A program made the position numbers and the translations under genes. A stretch of 64,000 nucleotides of DNA from Vibrio stylophorae (GTDB lineage: Bacteria > Pseudomonadota > Gammaproteobacteria > Enterobacterales > Vibrionaceae), in contig NZ_CAKLDI010000001.1 in the NCBI RefSeq assembly GCF_921293875.1, positions 1,737,915 to 1,801,914 on the forward strand. Direction: 5' to 3'. A model generated the notes under the pieces. The model had not been told where the DNA came from and searched no databases. It worked only from the letters and a program-made list of their open reading frames with translations. How positions within the stretch are numbered: position 1 is the stretch's first letter; each line of letters opens with the position of its first letter. Shown here one piece after another: positions 8,967-17,696 of the stretch.

Positions 8967-9742
8967 GCGCCCTCTTCCAATAGCGCATGGCTAGCCACAT
9001 CAATTTGCAGCAACCCCGCCCCAGCATGCTCAGCTATGGGCAAATAAAATGTCACCGTGTGCTCTCCTATCTCTACATAAGGTTGCAAGCCCCCTTGCTC
9101 GCGATGCTGCTGAAAATATGTCGCAGCGGCGCGCGGCGTTGCCGTCATCAAATGTGCCATGCGCAGCGGATTTTCCTGATTAAATTCTTGATTCATTAAG
9201 TAGGGATTAACAGTGATCCAAGTTGCTTGCTGATCGATGACCACTGGATAGTAAAGTGCCACGCCATAATAGCCCGTGCTGATTGTGGCAAAGGTCTGTA
9301 GCTCACGGCTAAGTTGCGGCATTTTTTCTACGGTAACGGTCGTCTTTGACCAAATCGTCATAATTGATTGATGCGTTTGCATCATCTTTTGCGCAGCAGC
9401 TTGAGCGCTCGCTTCAAGCTGATGACGTTGCCAAAGACTATAGCCCCAAAGAGATGTCACCAGTAATAGCACAGCAGCCAAAATCCAACGCCAAGACACC
9501 TGTAGGGGCTTGGCTTGCTGATTTTTCTGCGCATCAGTTAGGCTGGCATTGATGGCAAGCATGGATAAGCCCAGCACAAAAAAAAGAACAAAAAGTGGAA
9601 TCCCCGCAATTAAAATCAGCTCTTCCAGCTTGCTCGATATCAGTCCTAACCCATCCCAATAAACCATCATGGGTAACAAGATTGACCACAGCACAAAAAA
9701 TGCGGCGCTAATACGAAGCATGGCCGGTAAGTATTTCATCAC
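8963..9742 (-). CDS. Uncharacterised sensor-like inner-membrane protein
   Basis: A 259-residue protein with hydrophobic segments at about residues 9-30, 40-63 and 86-105. After them comes an extracytoplasmic region of about 150 residues that starts with a helical stretch and contains a beta-rich part (YYGVALYYPVVI, TVTFYLPIAE). This looks like a ligand-binding or redox-sensing domain, but there is no kinase, HAMP or cyclase domain behind it. I do not recognise the family. It is coupled by a 4-base overlap to the DUF1287 gene downstream, so it may anchor or regulate that secreted protein. Confidence 0.65.
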   Translation of the reverse strand: MMKYLPAMLRISAAFFVLWSILLPMMVYWDGLGLISSKLEELILIAGIPLFVLFFVLGLSMLAINASLTDAQKNQQAKPLQVSWRWILAAVLLLVTSLWGYSLWQRHQLEASAQAAAQKMMQTHQSIMTIWSKTTVTVEKMPQLSRELQTFATISTGYYGVALYYPVVIDQQATWITVNPYLMNQEFNQENPLRMAHLMTATPRAAATYFQQHREQGGLQPYVEIGEHTVTFYLPIAEHAGAGLLQIDVASHALLEEGA

Positions 9743-9793
9743 GATATCTCTTTTAAAAACAATGAATTAAGCAGAGAGTAACAGACTAAATAT

Positions 9794-9824
9794 GAAAAAA
9801 AATGCGCCTTGTAAGCGCACTTTT
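9794..9824 (-). terminator. Terminator downstream of the HD phosphohydrolase gene
   Basis: Stem TGCGC/GCGCA with a 7-base loop. Read on the minus strand it is followed by a run of eight T. It closes the rimJ-HD operon. Confidence 0.65.
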
Positions 9825-9866
9825 ATAATTGGGATCTAAATCGTAATACAATGAAATAAAAGGGGT

Positions 9867-10466
9867 TTATGGTTTCAGCCAACCATTTTCGAGCGCTGTT
9901 TCAATGATCACATCGACTTTATCGCTCAGCACTTGGCATCCAGGCTCAATTCGTTTTTTCATGCTCGCGACCTGTGATGCGCGAATGCCATGCGCTTGCC
10001 AACTGCCGCCTTGCTGATGATAGTTCAGCCACATGGGTAAAAAACGATCCATGGCTTTAGCAAATTTAGCCTCCGCACTTTCAGCGGCCTCAAATTCATG
10101 CCAAAGCTGCAATAACTCACTACCTTGCTCACTTGGTAACATAGCAAATAAGCGTTTAGCGGCCGCTTGCTCTTTGATCGCCTGTTCAGCTTGTGCGGCC
10201 TCGTCATAAACGATCACATCACCGGCATCAATTTCTACCACATCATGAATCAATAACATCTTCACGACCCGACTGATATCCACCGCTTCATTGGCATGCT
10301 CAGCTAAAAGAAGGGCCATCACAGCGACTTGCCAGCTATGTTCGGCGCTATTTTCCTGACGTAAATTGGCGCAGGCAATTTTGGTTTGGCGCAACACACC
10401 TTTGAGCTTATCAAGCTCATAAACCAAGGCTAACTGCTGCTCTAAACGCGCCAAAGGGTTATTCAT
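9867..10466 (-). CDS. HD-domain phosphohydrolase (HDDC2/YGK1-like 5'-deoxynucleotidase family)
   Basis: A 199-residue cytoplasmic protein with the HD metal-binding pattern: His43 in EHSWQV, His74-Asp75 in LLIHDVVEID and a later Asp in KAMDRFLPMW (about 141). The motif spacing fits the HD_3/HDDC2 group, which includes nucleoside 5'-monophosphate phosphatases; the exact substrate cannot be read from sequence. It is 1 base downstream of rimJ and clearly in the same operon. E. coli YfbR has the same length but fits less well in the motif context. Confidence 0.75.
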   Translation of the reverse strand: MNNPLARLEQQLALVYELDKLKGVLRQTKIACANLRQENSAEHSWQVAVMALLLAEHANEAVDISRVVKMLLIHDVVEIDAGDVIVYDEAAQAEQAIKEQAAAKRLFAMLPSEQGSELLQLWHEFEAAESAEAKFAKAMDRFLPMWLNYHQQGGSWQAHGIRASQVASMKKRIEPGCQVLSDKVDVIIETALENGWLKP

Positions 10467-10467
10467 A

Positions 10468-11052
10468 TCAATCGGTCTCCAACTGGTATTCAGGGGCTAG
10501 CCTGGCTGTCACAACATGATCTTCCCAGCGCCCATTAATTTCGATATAAGACTTCGCAAAGCCCTCTTGGTAAAAACCAAGGCGGGTCAAAATGGCACCG
10601 CTCGCGCGATTTCTTGGCATATAGCAAGCATTGATGCGATGCATTTTTTGCACCTCAAACATCCATGCATTGGTCAATGCAATGGCCCGTGTCATCACCC
10701 CTTGTTTTTGCACCAACGGATCCAAGGAGTACCCTAAATGACAAGCATGCATGGGAAATCGGGTCACATTGCTATAACTCACCAAACCACAAATTCCGGG
10801 TAACTGGGCGTGTTCAATCACGAAGTAAAACGCCAAGTTATGGCGAAAAAGCTCATGCAGTTGAATACTTCTTTTCTGCCAGCCCAATTGGCTAAAAAAG
10901 GCGTCATCTCGCGTCGGTTCCCAAGGCTTAAGATAACGACGATTTCGACAAAAATAGTCTGTGAGCGCGCTCGCATCTTCAGGGTTAACGGCACGCACGA
11001 TAAAATCTTGTTCGGTCAAAATGGGGAACTGATTTATACTTGTGTTCGACAC
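10468..11052 (-). CDS. rimJ: RimJ-type ribosomal protein N-acetyltransferase
   Basis: A GNAT-family enzyme of 194 residues, the length of E. coli RimJ, which acetylates the N-terminal alanine of ribosomal protein S5. Signature stretches include FCRNRRYLKPWEPTRDD near residue 40, HLGYSLDPLVQKQGVMTRA (acetyl-CoA site region, about 105-123) and NRASGAILTRLGFYQEGFAK (about 148-167). These match my memory of RimJ position by position. The start is 26 bases from the divergent ogt, so both promoters overlap. It is followed with no gap by the HD phosphohydrolase gene. Confidence 0.85.
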   Translation of the reverse strand: MSNTSINQFPILTEQDFIVRAVNPEDASALTDYFCRNRRYLKPWEPTRDDAFFSQLGWQKRSIQLHELFRHNLAFYFVIEHAQLPGICGLVSYSNVTRFPMHACHLGYSLDPLVQKQGVMTRAIALTNAWMFEVQKMHRINACYMPRNRASGAILTRLGFYQEGFAKSYIEINGRWEDHVVTARLAPEYQLETD

Positions 11053-11078
11053 ATTCGCACCTTATTTCAGAGTGACTC

Positions 11079-11576
11079 ATGTTCTATGACTCGATGGAAT
11101 CGCCCATTGGCCGCATCTATCTGCTAGCCGATGAGGGTGGTTTAAAACGCCTCAATTTGAGCTTACCCGGTCATCCCTTTAATCCAGCAAGCAGCTGGCA
11201 GCATCGTCCTGATGCCATGACAATCTATCGTACCCAATTGACTGAATATTTTCAGCATCAACGAGAGCACTTTGATTGTCCTATGTCACCTGAAGGGACC
11301 ATTTTCCAAAAGCAAGTTTGGCAAGTCCTCAAATCCATTCCCTATGGCGAAACCATGAGCTATGGCCAAATTGCAGCGTTACTAGGCAAACCCAACGCCG
11401 CGCGCGCCGTCGGCATGGCCAATAACGTCAACCCCATCCCTTTGATGATCCCCTGCCACCGCGTGATTGGTGCCAATGGCGATTTGGTTGGCTATCGCTA
11501 CGGCCTTGAGATCAAGCAAAAACTGCTATCTCTTGAACAAAAGCAGACGGAACTCCAGTGGCCAAATCAAGCCTAG
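11079..11576 (+). CDS. ogt: Methylated-DNA-[protein]-cysteine S-methyltransferase
   Basis: A 165-residue suicide enzyme that removes methyl groups from O6-methylguanine. The C-terminal domain has the active-site PCHRVIG with the acceptor Cys at residue 126. The helix-turn-helix stretch YGETMSYGQIAALLGKPNAARAVG (about 89-112) carries the Arg finger. Ada regulatory domains are absent, so it is the constitutive Ogt type. The last codon and the TAG stop lie inside an 8-bp tandem repeat that continues past the gene, which may make the 3' end unstable. It is convergent with tyrR. Confidence 0.92.
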   Translation: MFYDSMESPIGRIYLLADEGGLKRLNLSLPGHPFNPASSWQHRPDAMTIYRTQLTEYFQHQREHFDCPMSPEGTIFQKQVWQVLKSIPYGETMSYGQIAALLGKPNAARAVGMANNVNPIPLMIPCHRVIGANGDLVGYRYGLEIKQKLLSLEQKQTELQWPNQA

Positions 11577-11602
11577 GTGCCTAGGTGCCTAGGTGCCTAG
11601 GT
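11571..11602. repeat. Four tandem copies of GCCTAGGT across the ogt stop codon
   Basis: Four exact 8-bp units, each containing the palindrome CCTAGG. The first unit encodes Ala and the stop codon of ogt. Because the repeat is 8 bp and the stop comes in the first unit, copy-number change would not alter the protein. Confidence 0.95.
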
Positions 11603-11623
11603 GACAGCGCATTGATTGCGTCT

Positions 11624-11642
11624 CTCAATTCAATATATTGAG
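11624..11642. repeat. Small inverted repeat in the ogt-tyrR convergent gap
   Basis: CTCAAT-N7-ATTGAG, in an AT-rich stretch where ATTGA/TCAAT recurs several times between 11611 and 11660. No function is evident. Confidence 0.4.
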
Positions 11643-11685
11643 TGAATCACTTGATTGAGTTCCTCACGTCGCACCTTTCGCGCAC

Positions 11686-11715
11686 AAAAAAACCGCAGAT
11701 ACACTGCGGTTTTTC
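11686..11715. terminator. Bidirectional terminator between ogt and tyrR
   Basis: Stem CCGCAG/CTGCGG with loop ATACA, flanked by an A-run on the left and TTTTT on the right. It can end transcription of both convergent genes. Confidence 0.85.
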
Positions 11716-11727
11716 TATGACGGCTGG

Positions 11728-13263
11728 TTATTTCTTACCGAGCCCATATTCGCGTAATTTATTCGCAATCGCCGTATGAGATACCCCCAGACGCTTTGCA
11801 AGCTTACGCGTGGATGGATAACCACGATAAAGCGAGCTCAATACACCACGCTCATAACGCTTCATAATGTCATCCAAGCCGCCATCTAGATTATCGCTAC
11901 TGGTCAACATGTCGCTACTATTGACGTCCGGCAGCTGAATATGCTGCGCTTCAAGTGTGCCACCTTCAACTTGCGTGAGCGCGCGATAAAGCACATTTCG
12001 CAATTGGCGCACATTGCCCGGCCAAGTGTAATGATTGAGAAAATCCACCAAACTGTCATCGAGCTCAGGTTGCGGCTGATGCAATTCATGACAAATCTGG
12101 TTCATGAAAAATTCAGTCAATGGCGCAATGTCTTGGCGACGCTCACGCAATGGCGGAATATTTAAGGTCAACACATTGAGGCGATAGTACAGATCTTCAC
12201 GGAAGCTGCCGCTTGCGACCAATTCAGGTAATTGTTTTTTGGTCGAACAGATGACCCGCACATCCACTTTAATTTCGTGCTCTTCCCCCACGCGGCGGAA
12301 GGTGCCATCTTGCAAGAAACGCAGAATTTTCACCTGTAGATGCGGTGACATCTCGCCGATTTCATAGAGAAAGACCGTACCGCCATGCGCTTGCTCAAAG
12401 ATCCCTTTTTGAACCAGCTCACCGCGGGCATAACCGAAAATTTCACTCTCCACCACATCATCAGGCATCGATACGCAGTTCAGCACCATAAAGGCACCAT
12501 TACGGCGATCTGAACGTTGATGGCAAGCGCGAGCCAGCATCTCTTTACCGGTCCCGGTTTCACCTTGAATCAACAATGGTTCATCAAGCATTGCGAGTTT
12601 TTTCGCTTGGGTCATCAACTGCTTGTGCTTGGTGGAGGTACCCACCACATGCTCAAATCCTAAGGCATCAGATTGCGCGCGAAGATCAGCTGGAATCGTG
12701 GTTCCAGCCGTGGATTTAAGTAACACGACGGCACTGACAAGCGAGCGCGCGCCCTGCGCATGACCGATAAACACCGGCATAATATCCATGAGATAGTCTT
12801 GACCACCAATCACCGCCAAGTGACACTCAGCAGTCACCTCATCTTGCTCGAGCCAGCGACAAAAATTGAAATGATGAATCACTTGCTGCGCGCTTTGACC
12901 AAGCAAGTCCACTTCCGCTTGATGTAGCAAAGCTTGCGCAGCGGTATTCGCCAATTCAATTTGGCCTTTGAGGTTCAGAGAAAAAACAGGATCAGGCAGG
13001 GTTTGCAATAACGCACGCATCTCTTGATGCTCGCGCTCACTAGGCATCGCTTGAATCTTACGAACGTCTTTAACGCCCGGAATCAAACGAATTTGCGCCA
13101 TTAATTGGCTAAAGGGATCAAATTCAATTTCGGGAAAATTGAGATAAATAATGCCGACGGGGTCGATCTCTATGCCGCGAAGGTCAATGGCTTGTGTTGC
13201 CAATAGTTCAAGTAGTTCGCGGGCAAGGCCTAACCGGTCTTCACAAAAGACTTCAAGTCTCAT
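11728..13263 (-). CDS. tyrR: Aromatic amino acid regulator TyrR
   Basis: A 511-residue regulator of aromatic amino acid synthesis and transport genes (E. coli 513). Domains: ACT (1-75), PAS (about 80-140), AAA+ (about 205-430) and a Fis-type helix-turn-helix at the C terminus (STRKLAKRLGVSHTAIANKL, about 484-503). Walker A is GETGTGKE at 234-241. The GAFTGA loop is degenerate, as expected for TyrR, which works with sigma-70. Unusually, the Walker B segment reads VFLYEIGEMSP, with Tyr300 (codon TAT, positions 12364-12366) where Asp is usual. It lies downstream of ycjX-ycjF, as in E. coli, but a terminator hairpin separates them. Confidence 0.95.
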   Translation of the reverse strand: MRLEVFCEDRLGLARELLELLATQAIDLRGIEIDPVGIIYLNFPEIEFDPFSQLMAQIRLIPGVKDVRKIQAMPSEREHQEMRALLQTLPDPVFSLNLKGQIELANTAAQALLHQAEVDLLGQSAQQVIHHFNFCRWLEQDEVTAECHLAVIGGQDYLMDIMPVFIGHAQGARSLVSAVVLLKSTAGTTIPADLRAQSDALGFEHVVGTSTKHKQLMTQAKKLAMLDEPLLIQGETGTGKEMLARACHQRSDRRNGAFMVLNCVSMPDDVVESEIFGYARGELVQKGIFEQAHGGTVFLYEIGEMSPHLQVKILRFLQDGTFRRVGEEHEIKVDVRVICSTKKQLPELVASGSFREDLYYRLNVLTLNIPPLRERRQDIAPLTEFFMNQICHELHQPQPELDDSLVDFLNHYTWPGNVRQLRNVLYRALTQVEGGTLEAQHIQLPDVNSSDMLTSSDNLDGGLDDIMKRYERGVLSSLYRGYPSTRKLAKRLGVSHTAIANKLREYGLGKK

Positions 13264-13398
13264 GCCTTATCCTTATTTTGTGTCACGGAATGTTGACAGG
13301 TAAGGCAAGTGTGCGACTAGAGATCCCCTTCGTCAAGCATTCACAGCATAAATTGCTGAGTGAATATGTCGGATTGCAACTTATTGACCAATAAAACA

Positions 13399-13427
13399 AC
13401 AAGGTGGTGCAAATAACACCACCTTGT
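13399..13427 (-). terminator. Hairpin terminator between ycjF and tyrR
   Basis: Perfect 11-bp stem ACAAGGTGGTG/CACCACCTTGT with a 7-base loop. On the minus strand it is followed by TTGTTTTATT. It would reduce read-through from ycjXF into tyrR. Confidence 0.75.
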
Positions 13428-13460
13428 CCCCATTTCTTGACAGCACAAAAACGAAAATAG

Positions 13461-14456
13461 CTAATTATGCTGCTCAGCAGATTGTCCACGAACCTGAGCA
13501 AGCAATTGTTTGCGAATATGTTTCAAACGCGATGGCCCTTGATGCCAAGGAATCGGTCTTAATGCATCCATGGCACGCAGTCCCAAACGAGCCGTCAGCA
13601 AACCAATGCCAAGTCCCTGCCCTGCTCGTGCCGATAGCTTTGATGCCATTCCAACTGACAGCCAATCGCCACCCACATCCATCGCCAGCTCACTGGCACC
13701 AGCAAGCGCCATATTGGTTAGTACTAACTTAAACAAACGCCAGCGCGACCAAGTGCCAAGCTCAATACCATAAATACGGCCAATGGCTTCAATCAATCGC
13801 AAATTACGCCAGCCGACAAGTAACATATCCGCCAAGGCAAAGGGGCTCACAGCCACCATCAGGGCGGCTTCTCCAGCATGTTTAGCAATCAAGCGTTCGG
13901 CGCGCTGATCCAGCGGTTTCAACACATAGTGATCATACAATGCCAGCACTTCCCCATCATGATGGTGGGCTGCTAGCGCTTGTTGCCAAGCATTCAGGTG
14001 TTCAGCCTGCATCGCCTGTTTTTGGCTCAACTGCAAACAAAAAGGTACCCCTTGCCCCATCCCTTGCTGCTCAATGAGCTGGGCAGCTTGCTGCTGCTTA
14101 TTTTGCTGCGCACTCAAGCGGCGCATGGCGCGAAGCTCTTTACCTAACTTGAGTAATAAATAACTCAGCACCAACAGTAATAAACCACTCCAGCCCATGG
14201 CCAACCAATGGTTTTGCATCCAAGTGTCATAGAGCCACACCGCTGCTTGTACTGCGCTTAAAACAAATAACGCCACAACCAATAACAGCAAGGCGTAGTG
14301 TTTTTTGCTATCGGGTTTAAGCAGTTGATCGCCTGCCAACGTCTCATCGTCCTGCTCCAACTCAAAATGTGCCGTTGAAAGATCTTGCGCCGGCGCGCAA
14401 GTGGCCGCGTTCGAGGATTGATGCTCAAAATCAATGGGACCTTTATATTGACTCAT
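13461..14456 (-). CDS. ycjF: YcjF-family membrane protein (DUF697, TIGR01620)
   Basis: A 331-residue inner-membrane protein: an acidic soluble N terminus, two hydrophobic segments at about residues 53-75 and 83-105, then the conserved C-terminal DUF697 region (NLRLIEAIGRIYGIELG, RPIPWHQGPSRLKHIRK). Its function is unknown; in E. coli the gene is stress-induced together with ycjX. The ATG overlaps the ycjX stop by 4 bases, so translation is coupled. Confidence 0.88.
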   Translation of the reverse strand: MSQYKGPIDFEHQSSNAATCAPAQDLSTAHFELEQDDETLAGDQLLKPDSKKHYALLLLVVALFVLSAVQAAVWLYDTWMQNHWLAMGWSGLLLLVLSYLLLKLGKELRAMRRLSAQQNKQQQAAQLIEQQGMGQGVPFCLQLSQKQAMQAEHLNAWQQALAAHHHDGEVLALYDHYVLKPLDQRAERLIAKHAGEAALMVAVSPFALADMLLVGWRNLRLIEAIGRIYGIELGTWSRWRLFKLVLTNMALAGASELAMDVGGDWLSVGMASKLSARAGQGLGIGLLTARLGLRAMDALRPIPWHQGPSRLKHIRKQLLAQVRGQSAEQHN

Positions 14457-15838
14457 TCCACTTTATCTCCCAGTAAAAATTGCAACGCTTTATCCATTCG
14501 AATATGCGGCAGTTTCTCCCCTTGCTCAAAAGGCTGCGGCGCAAAGGATAAAAATGAAAATCCCTGTCGCTGCCAAAACTCTGCATTGGGCAGTTTGGCT
14601 GGCACTTCGCCGGGATAACGTTGAATCGTCTGCCCATTCAAATCAATGCCCTGCAGCGCAGGATAACGATGCCCTTGATAAACGACAGAGCCCACTTTGG
14701 TCGCTTGAATCGATGCCAAGGTCATGCAATCAAAGCCAATGCCTTCAAAGGCAGCCTCTTGTTGCGCGCTTTGAATCAGCTGTTTGAGCAGAGCAATTAA
14801 ATGACAGTGCTGCTCTGGCGTCACATGATCCGCTTTGGTGGCAGCAAACAGCACGCGATCAATACGCGGCGAGAAAAAGCGACGAAACAACGAGCGCTTA
14901 CCATAGCGAAAACTGTGCATCAGCTGCGTTAGCGCTTGCTGCAAATCAGCAAAAGCCTCAGCTCCCTCATTGAGCGGCGTAAGGCAATCCACTAGCACGA
15001 CTTGGCGATCAAATTTTGTAAAATAATCGCGATAAAAGGGTCGAATCACTTGCTGCTGATAGGCGCTATAACGCTGCAATAGCACCTCCCCAACACTGCC
15101 TGCTGGCGCAGCTTTCATCACCTCCAATGACCAAGGGACAGGGAAGAATGCAAGTACGGGCGCACCTTCAAGCTCACCAGGCAACACCATACGACCAGGT
15201 TGCAACCACTGAAATCCCTGCTGCTTACAGGCCATTAAGTAGTCTTTATAGTGCGCAGCAAGGGTCGCCAGCATCGACTCATCAGCGCTCTGATTCACCT
15301 CAAGCTTTGCCACAGCCGCAGCAAAATCACCTGCAAAGGACTGCCTTGCGCCCTGCATCAAGGCCAGTTGCTGACTCGACCAATCCGCATAGTCTTGCGT
15401 TAGCATCGGCAAGTCCAGTAACCATTCACCGGGATAATCAACGATATCAAGCTGAAGTGTGGCGGTTTGCCCCAGTAGCTTACTAGCGCCGCGATTGGGC
15501 TGATAACGCAGCGCCAAACTGATCTCACTGACATCTTTCGTCGGCTCAGGCCAATGTGGCGGCTGACTTGATAACGCAGCCATGCCCTGTTCGTAAGCAA
15601 AACTTGGCGTTAGCAGTTGCGGCGAGAGTACACGCTTAGCGCCAAGCAAGCGGCCTTCGCGCGCCACTTGAAAGAGCGGTAAATTATCTTGCGTTGCACT
15701 ATGTAACAGCTGGTGGGTTAGCGCAGTAATAAAAGCCGTTTTACCGGCACGTGAGAGCCCCGTGACCGCCAGGCGAATATGGCGGTCTCGTCCTCTAGCA
15801 ATCCAATGTTGGACCTGACGTCCAAGCGCATTTTTCAT
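14453..15838 (-). CDS. ycjX: YcjX-family P-loop GTPase-like protein (DUF463)
   Basis: A 461-residue protein with Walker A GLSRAGKTAF at about residues 27-36, the DYPGEWLLDLP switch region (about 135-145) and VLFAATKADHV as the NKxD-like motif (about 330-340). These features define the YcjX family of nucleotide-binding proteins, upregulated in envelope and heat stress in enterics; the cellular target is unknown. In E. coli, and as I recall in Vibrio, psp genes lie on the sapA side of it. Here sapA starts 199 bases away in the opposite direction, so the psp genes are missing from this spot. Confidence 0.9.
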   Translation of the reverse strand: MKNALGRQVQHWIARGRDRHIRLAVTGLSRAGKTAFITALTHQLLHSATQDNLPLFQVAREGRLLGAKRVLSPQLLTPSFAYEQGMAALSSQPPHWPEPTKDVSEISLALRYQPNRGASKLLGQTATLQLDIVDYPGEWLLDLPMLTQDYADWSSQQLALMQGARQSFAGDFAAAVAKLEVNQSADESMLATLAAHYKDYLMACKQQGFQWLQPGRMVLPGELEGAPVLAFFPVPWSLEVMKAAPAGSVGEVLLQRYSAYQQQVIRPFYRDYFTKFDRQVVLVDCLTPLNEGAEAFADLQQALTQLMHSFRYGKRSLFRRFFSPRIDRVLFAATKADHVTPEQHCHLIALLKQLIQSAQQEAAFEGIGFDCMTLASIQATKVGSVVYQGHRYPALQGIDLNGQTIQRYPGEVPAKLPNAEFWQRQGFSFLSFAPQPFEQGEKLPHIRMDKALQFLLGDKVE

Positions 15839-16037
15839 AGCAAAATCGTGTCACTTTGCGAAACAAAACACGGACAAGGTCGGCCGTATCCATTCGCTTT
15901 GATGTTGAAAACGTCTATCTTCAAATCAGAATGCGGCAGATTAACCATGAATGCAATGTAAGCGGATGTATTCCGCTCACTTTTTGAGCATGGCTTGGTG
16001 CTGTGTAAACAAAGTGATAAATTAGGGGTTTTAAAAT

Positions 16038-17696
16038 TTGACGTGCCGCTTACCTATGGCTGACAAAAACATTGGCAAACTCATCTCTCTGGGCATCCTG
16101 ACCTTGGTGTCACTGCTCAGCGGCTGCCAAGATCCCGAACGTAATCGTGCTGCGCAGCAACACAGTTTTATCTATTGTGGTCAAGGCACCCCAGATAGTT
16201 TTAATCCACAGCTTGCCAAAAATGGCATTGCCGTCGATACACTTTCTGCCCAGCTATACGACCGCTTGGTCGTCCTTGACCAAGGAACGCATCAACCTCA
16301 GCCTGCGCTGGCGAAACATTGGGACATTAGCGCTGACGGTTTACGTTACCGATTCACCTTGCGCCCTGATGTGAAATTTCATCAAACCCCTTGGTTTACG
16401 CCGACTCGACGCCTGAATGCCAGCGACGTGGTCTTTAGTTTCAATCGCATCATCGACCCCAATCATCCATACCACAATATTGGCGGGGGCCAATATCCAT
16501 GGTTTGAAAGCTTGAATCTATCTGAGCTGATCGATCATGTTGAAGCCGTTGATGATATGACGGTGGAATTTACCCTCAGCAAACCCAACAATGCTTTCTT
16601 ATCGAATTTGGCCACCAGTTTTTCCGTCATCTTGTCGCAGGAATATGCACAAAAGCTGATGCAACAAGGCCGCCCTGGCGATATTGACACCCTGCCTGTT
16701 GGCACTGGACCCTATCAGCTTTCCCACTATGCGCAAGGCGATTATATTCGCTTGCAGCAACATCTAGGGTACTGGCAAGGTCCAGCAAAAATGCAGCAAG
16801 TGATTTTGGATATCTCAGATCGCGGTACCGGCGCCATTGCCAAATTGCTCAGCGGCGAGTGCGATGTCTTAGCCTCTCCAGTTGCCAGTCAGCTTGCCAC
16901 CTTGGCTGCGCACCCTGAAATCAATGTGCAGCGCCAAGAGGGCATGAATCTGTCCTACCTTGCGCTCAATACCCAGCATCCGGCACTGCAGTCAAGCAAA
17001 GTGCGCCAAGCGATTGCCTATGCTATCAACCGCAATCATCTACTGAACTCTGTCTATTACGGCACGGGCAGCGCAGCAACAGGTGTGCTCGCCAATAATT
17101 CATGGGCCTATCGCCCGAGCCACGGCGTGAGTTATCAGCCAGAAAAAGCGAAAAAATTACTGCAAGAAGCTGGCGTCAAGGATCTCAATTTAGAGCTTTG
17201 GTACTCTTCGCAGCCGCGCCCTTACAACCCAAGTCCCCGTAAAACAGCTGAGCTGATTCAAGCCGATTTAGCTGAAGTGGGCATTCACGTCAGTTTGCAT
17301 GCCCTGCCACTTGAAGATCTCAGTCGTTCTCAGCAACATGCGCCGCACGATATGACCTTGATGGGCTGGGTCGCTGATAACGCCGACCCCGATAGCATGC
17401 TGCGTCCGTTTTTATCCTGCCAAGCGCAAAAAGTCGGACTCAACTACGCCAACTGGTGTAATGCGGATTACGATGCGCTGATCGATGACGCGCTGGAAAC
17501 CCGCTCAATTCCGCTTCGAATCGACCGTTACCTGCAGGCTCAAAAGCTTCTCAAGCAGCAGTTACCGATTATTCCCTTGGCACATAGTGTACAAATTCGT
17601 GCACACAACAACTCTATTCATGGTTTAGTCCTCAGTCCTTTTGAGAATTTGCCTTTTACATCGGTGTTCAGACAAACCGCAGAGAGTCATAACTAA
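16038..17696 (+). CDS. sapA: SapA peptide-binding lipoprotein of the Sap ABC transporter
   Basis: Extracytoplasmic solute-binding protein of the SBP_bac_5 family, 552 residues. In enterics and Haemophilus SapA binds antimicrobial peptides or haem, and the SapBCDF membrane complex has been linked to putrescine export in E. coli. The lipobox is SLLSGC. The start is uncertain: TTG at 16038 has AGGGG 10 bases upstream, whereas the ATG at 16056 gives a shorter, more typical signal peptide (MADKNIGKLISLGIL) but no Shine-Dalgarno. Family motifs include the SBP_bac_5 signature near DVVFSFNRI and the C-terminal LPIIPLAHS. It is the first gene of sapABCDF, each start overlapping the previous stop. Confidence 0.9.
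   Translation: MTCRLPMADKNIGKLISLGILTLVSLLSGCQDPERNRAAQQHSFIYCGQGTPDSFNPQLAKNGIAVDTLSAQLYDRLVVLDQGTHQPQPALAKHWDISADGLRYRFTLRPDVKFHQTPWFTPTRRLNASDVVFSFNRIIDPNHPYHNIGGGQYPWFESLNLSELIDHVEAVDDMTVEFTLSKPNNAFLSNLATSFSVILSQEYAQKLMQQGRPGDIDTLPVGTGPYQLSHYAQGDYIRLQQHLGYWQGPAKMQQVILDISDRGTGAIAKLLSGECDVLASPVASQLATLAAHPEINVQRQEGMNLSYLALNTQHPALQSSKVRQAIAYAINRNHLLNSVYYGTGSAATGVLANNSWAYRPSHGVSYQPEKAKKLLQEAGVKDLNLELWYSSQPRPYNPSPRKTAELIQADLAEVGIHVSLHALPLEDLSRSQQHAPHDMTLMGWVADNADPDSMLRPFLSCQAQKVGLNYANWCNADYDALIDDALETRSIPLRIDRYLQAQKLLKQQLPIIPLAHSVQIRAHNNSIHGLVLSPFENLPFTSVFRQTAESHN

Noticed and set aside
15961-15982. Hairpin AGCGGA/TCCGCT followed by CACTTTTT in the ycjX-sapA gap as a terminator
   Set aside because: It lies between two divergent genes, where no transcript is expected to end, and the T-run is interrupted; it may be incidental or regulatory.
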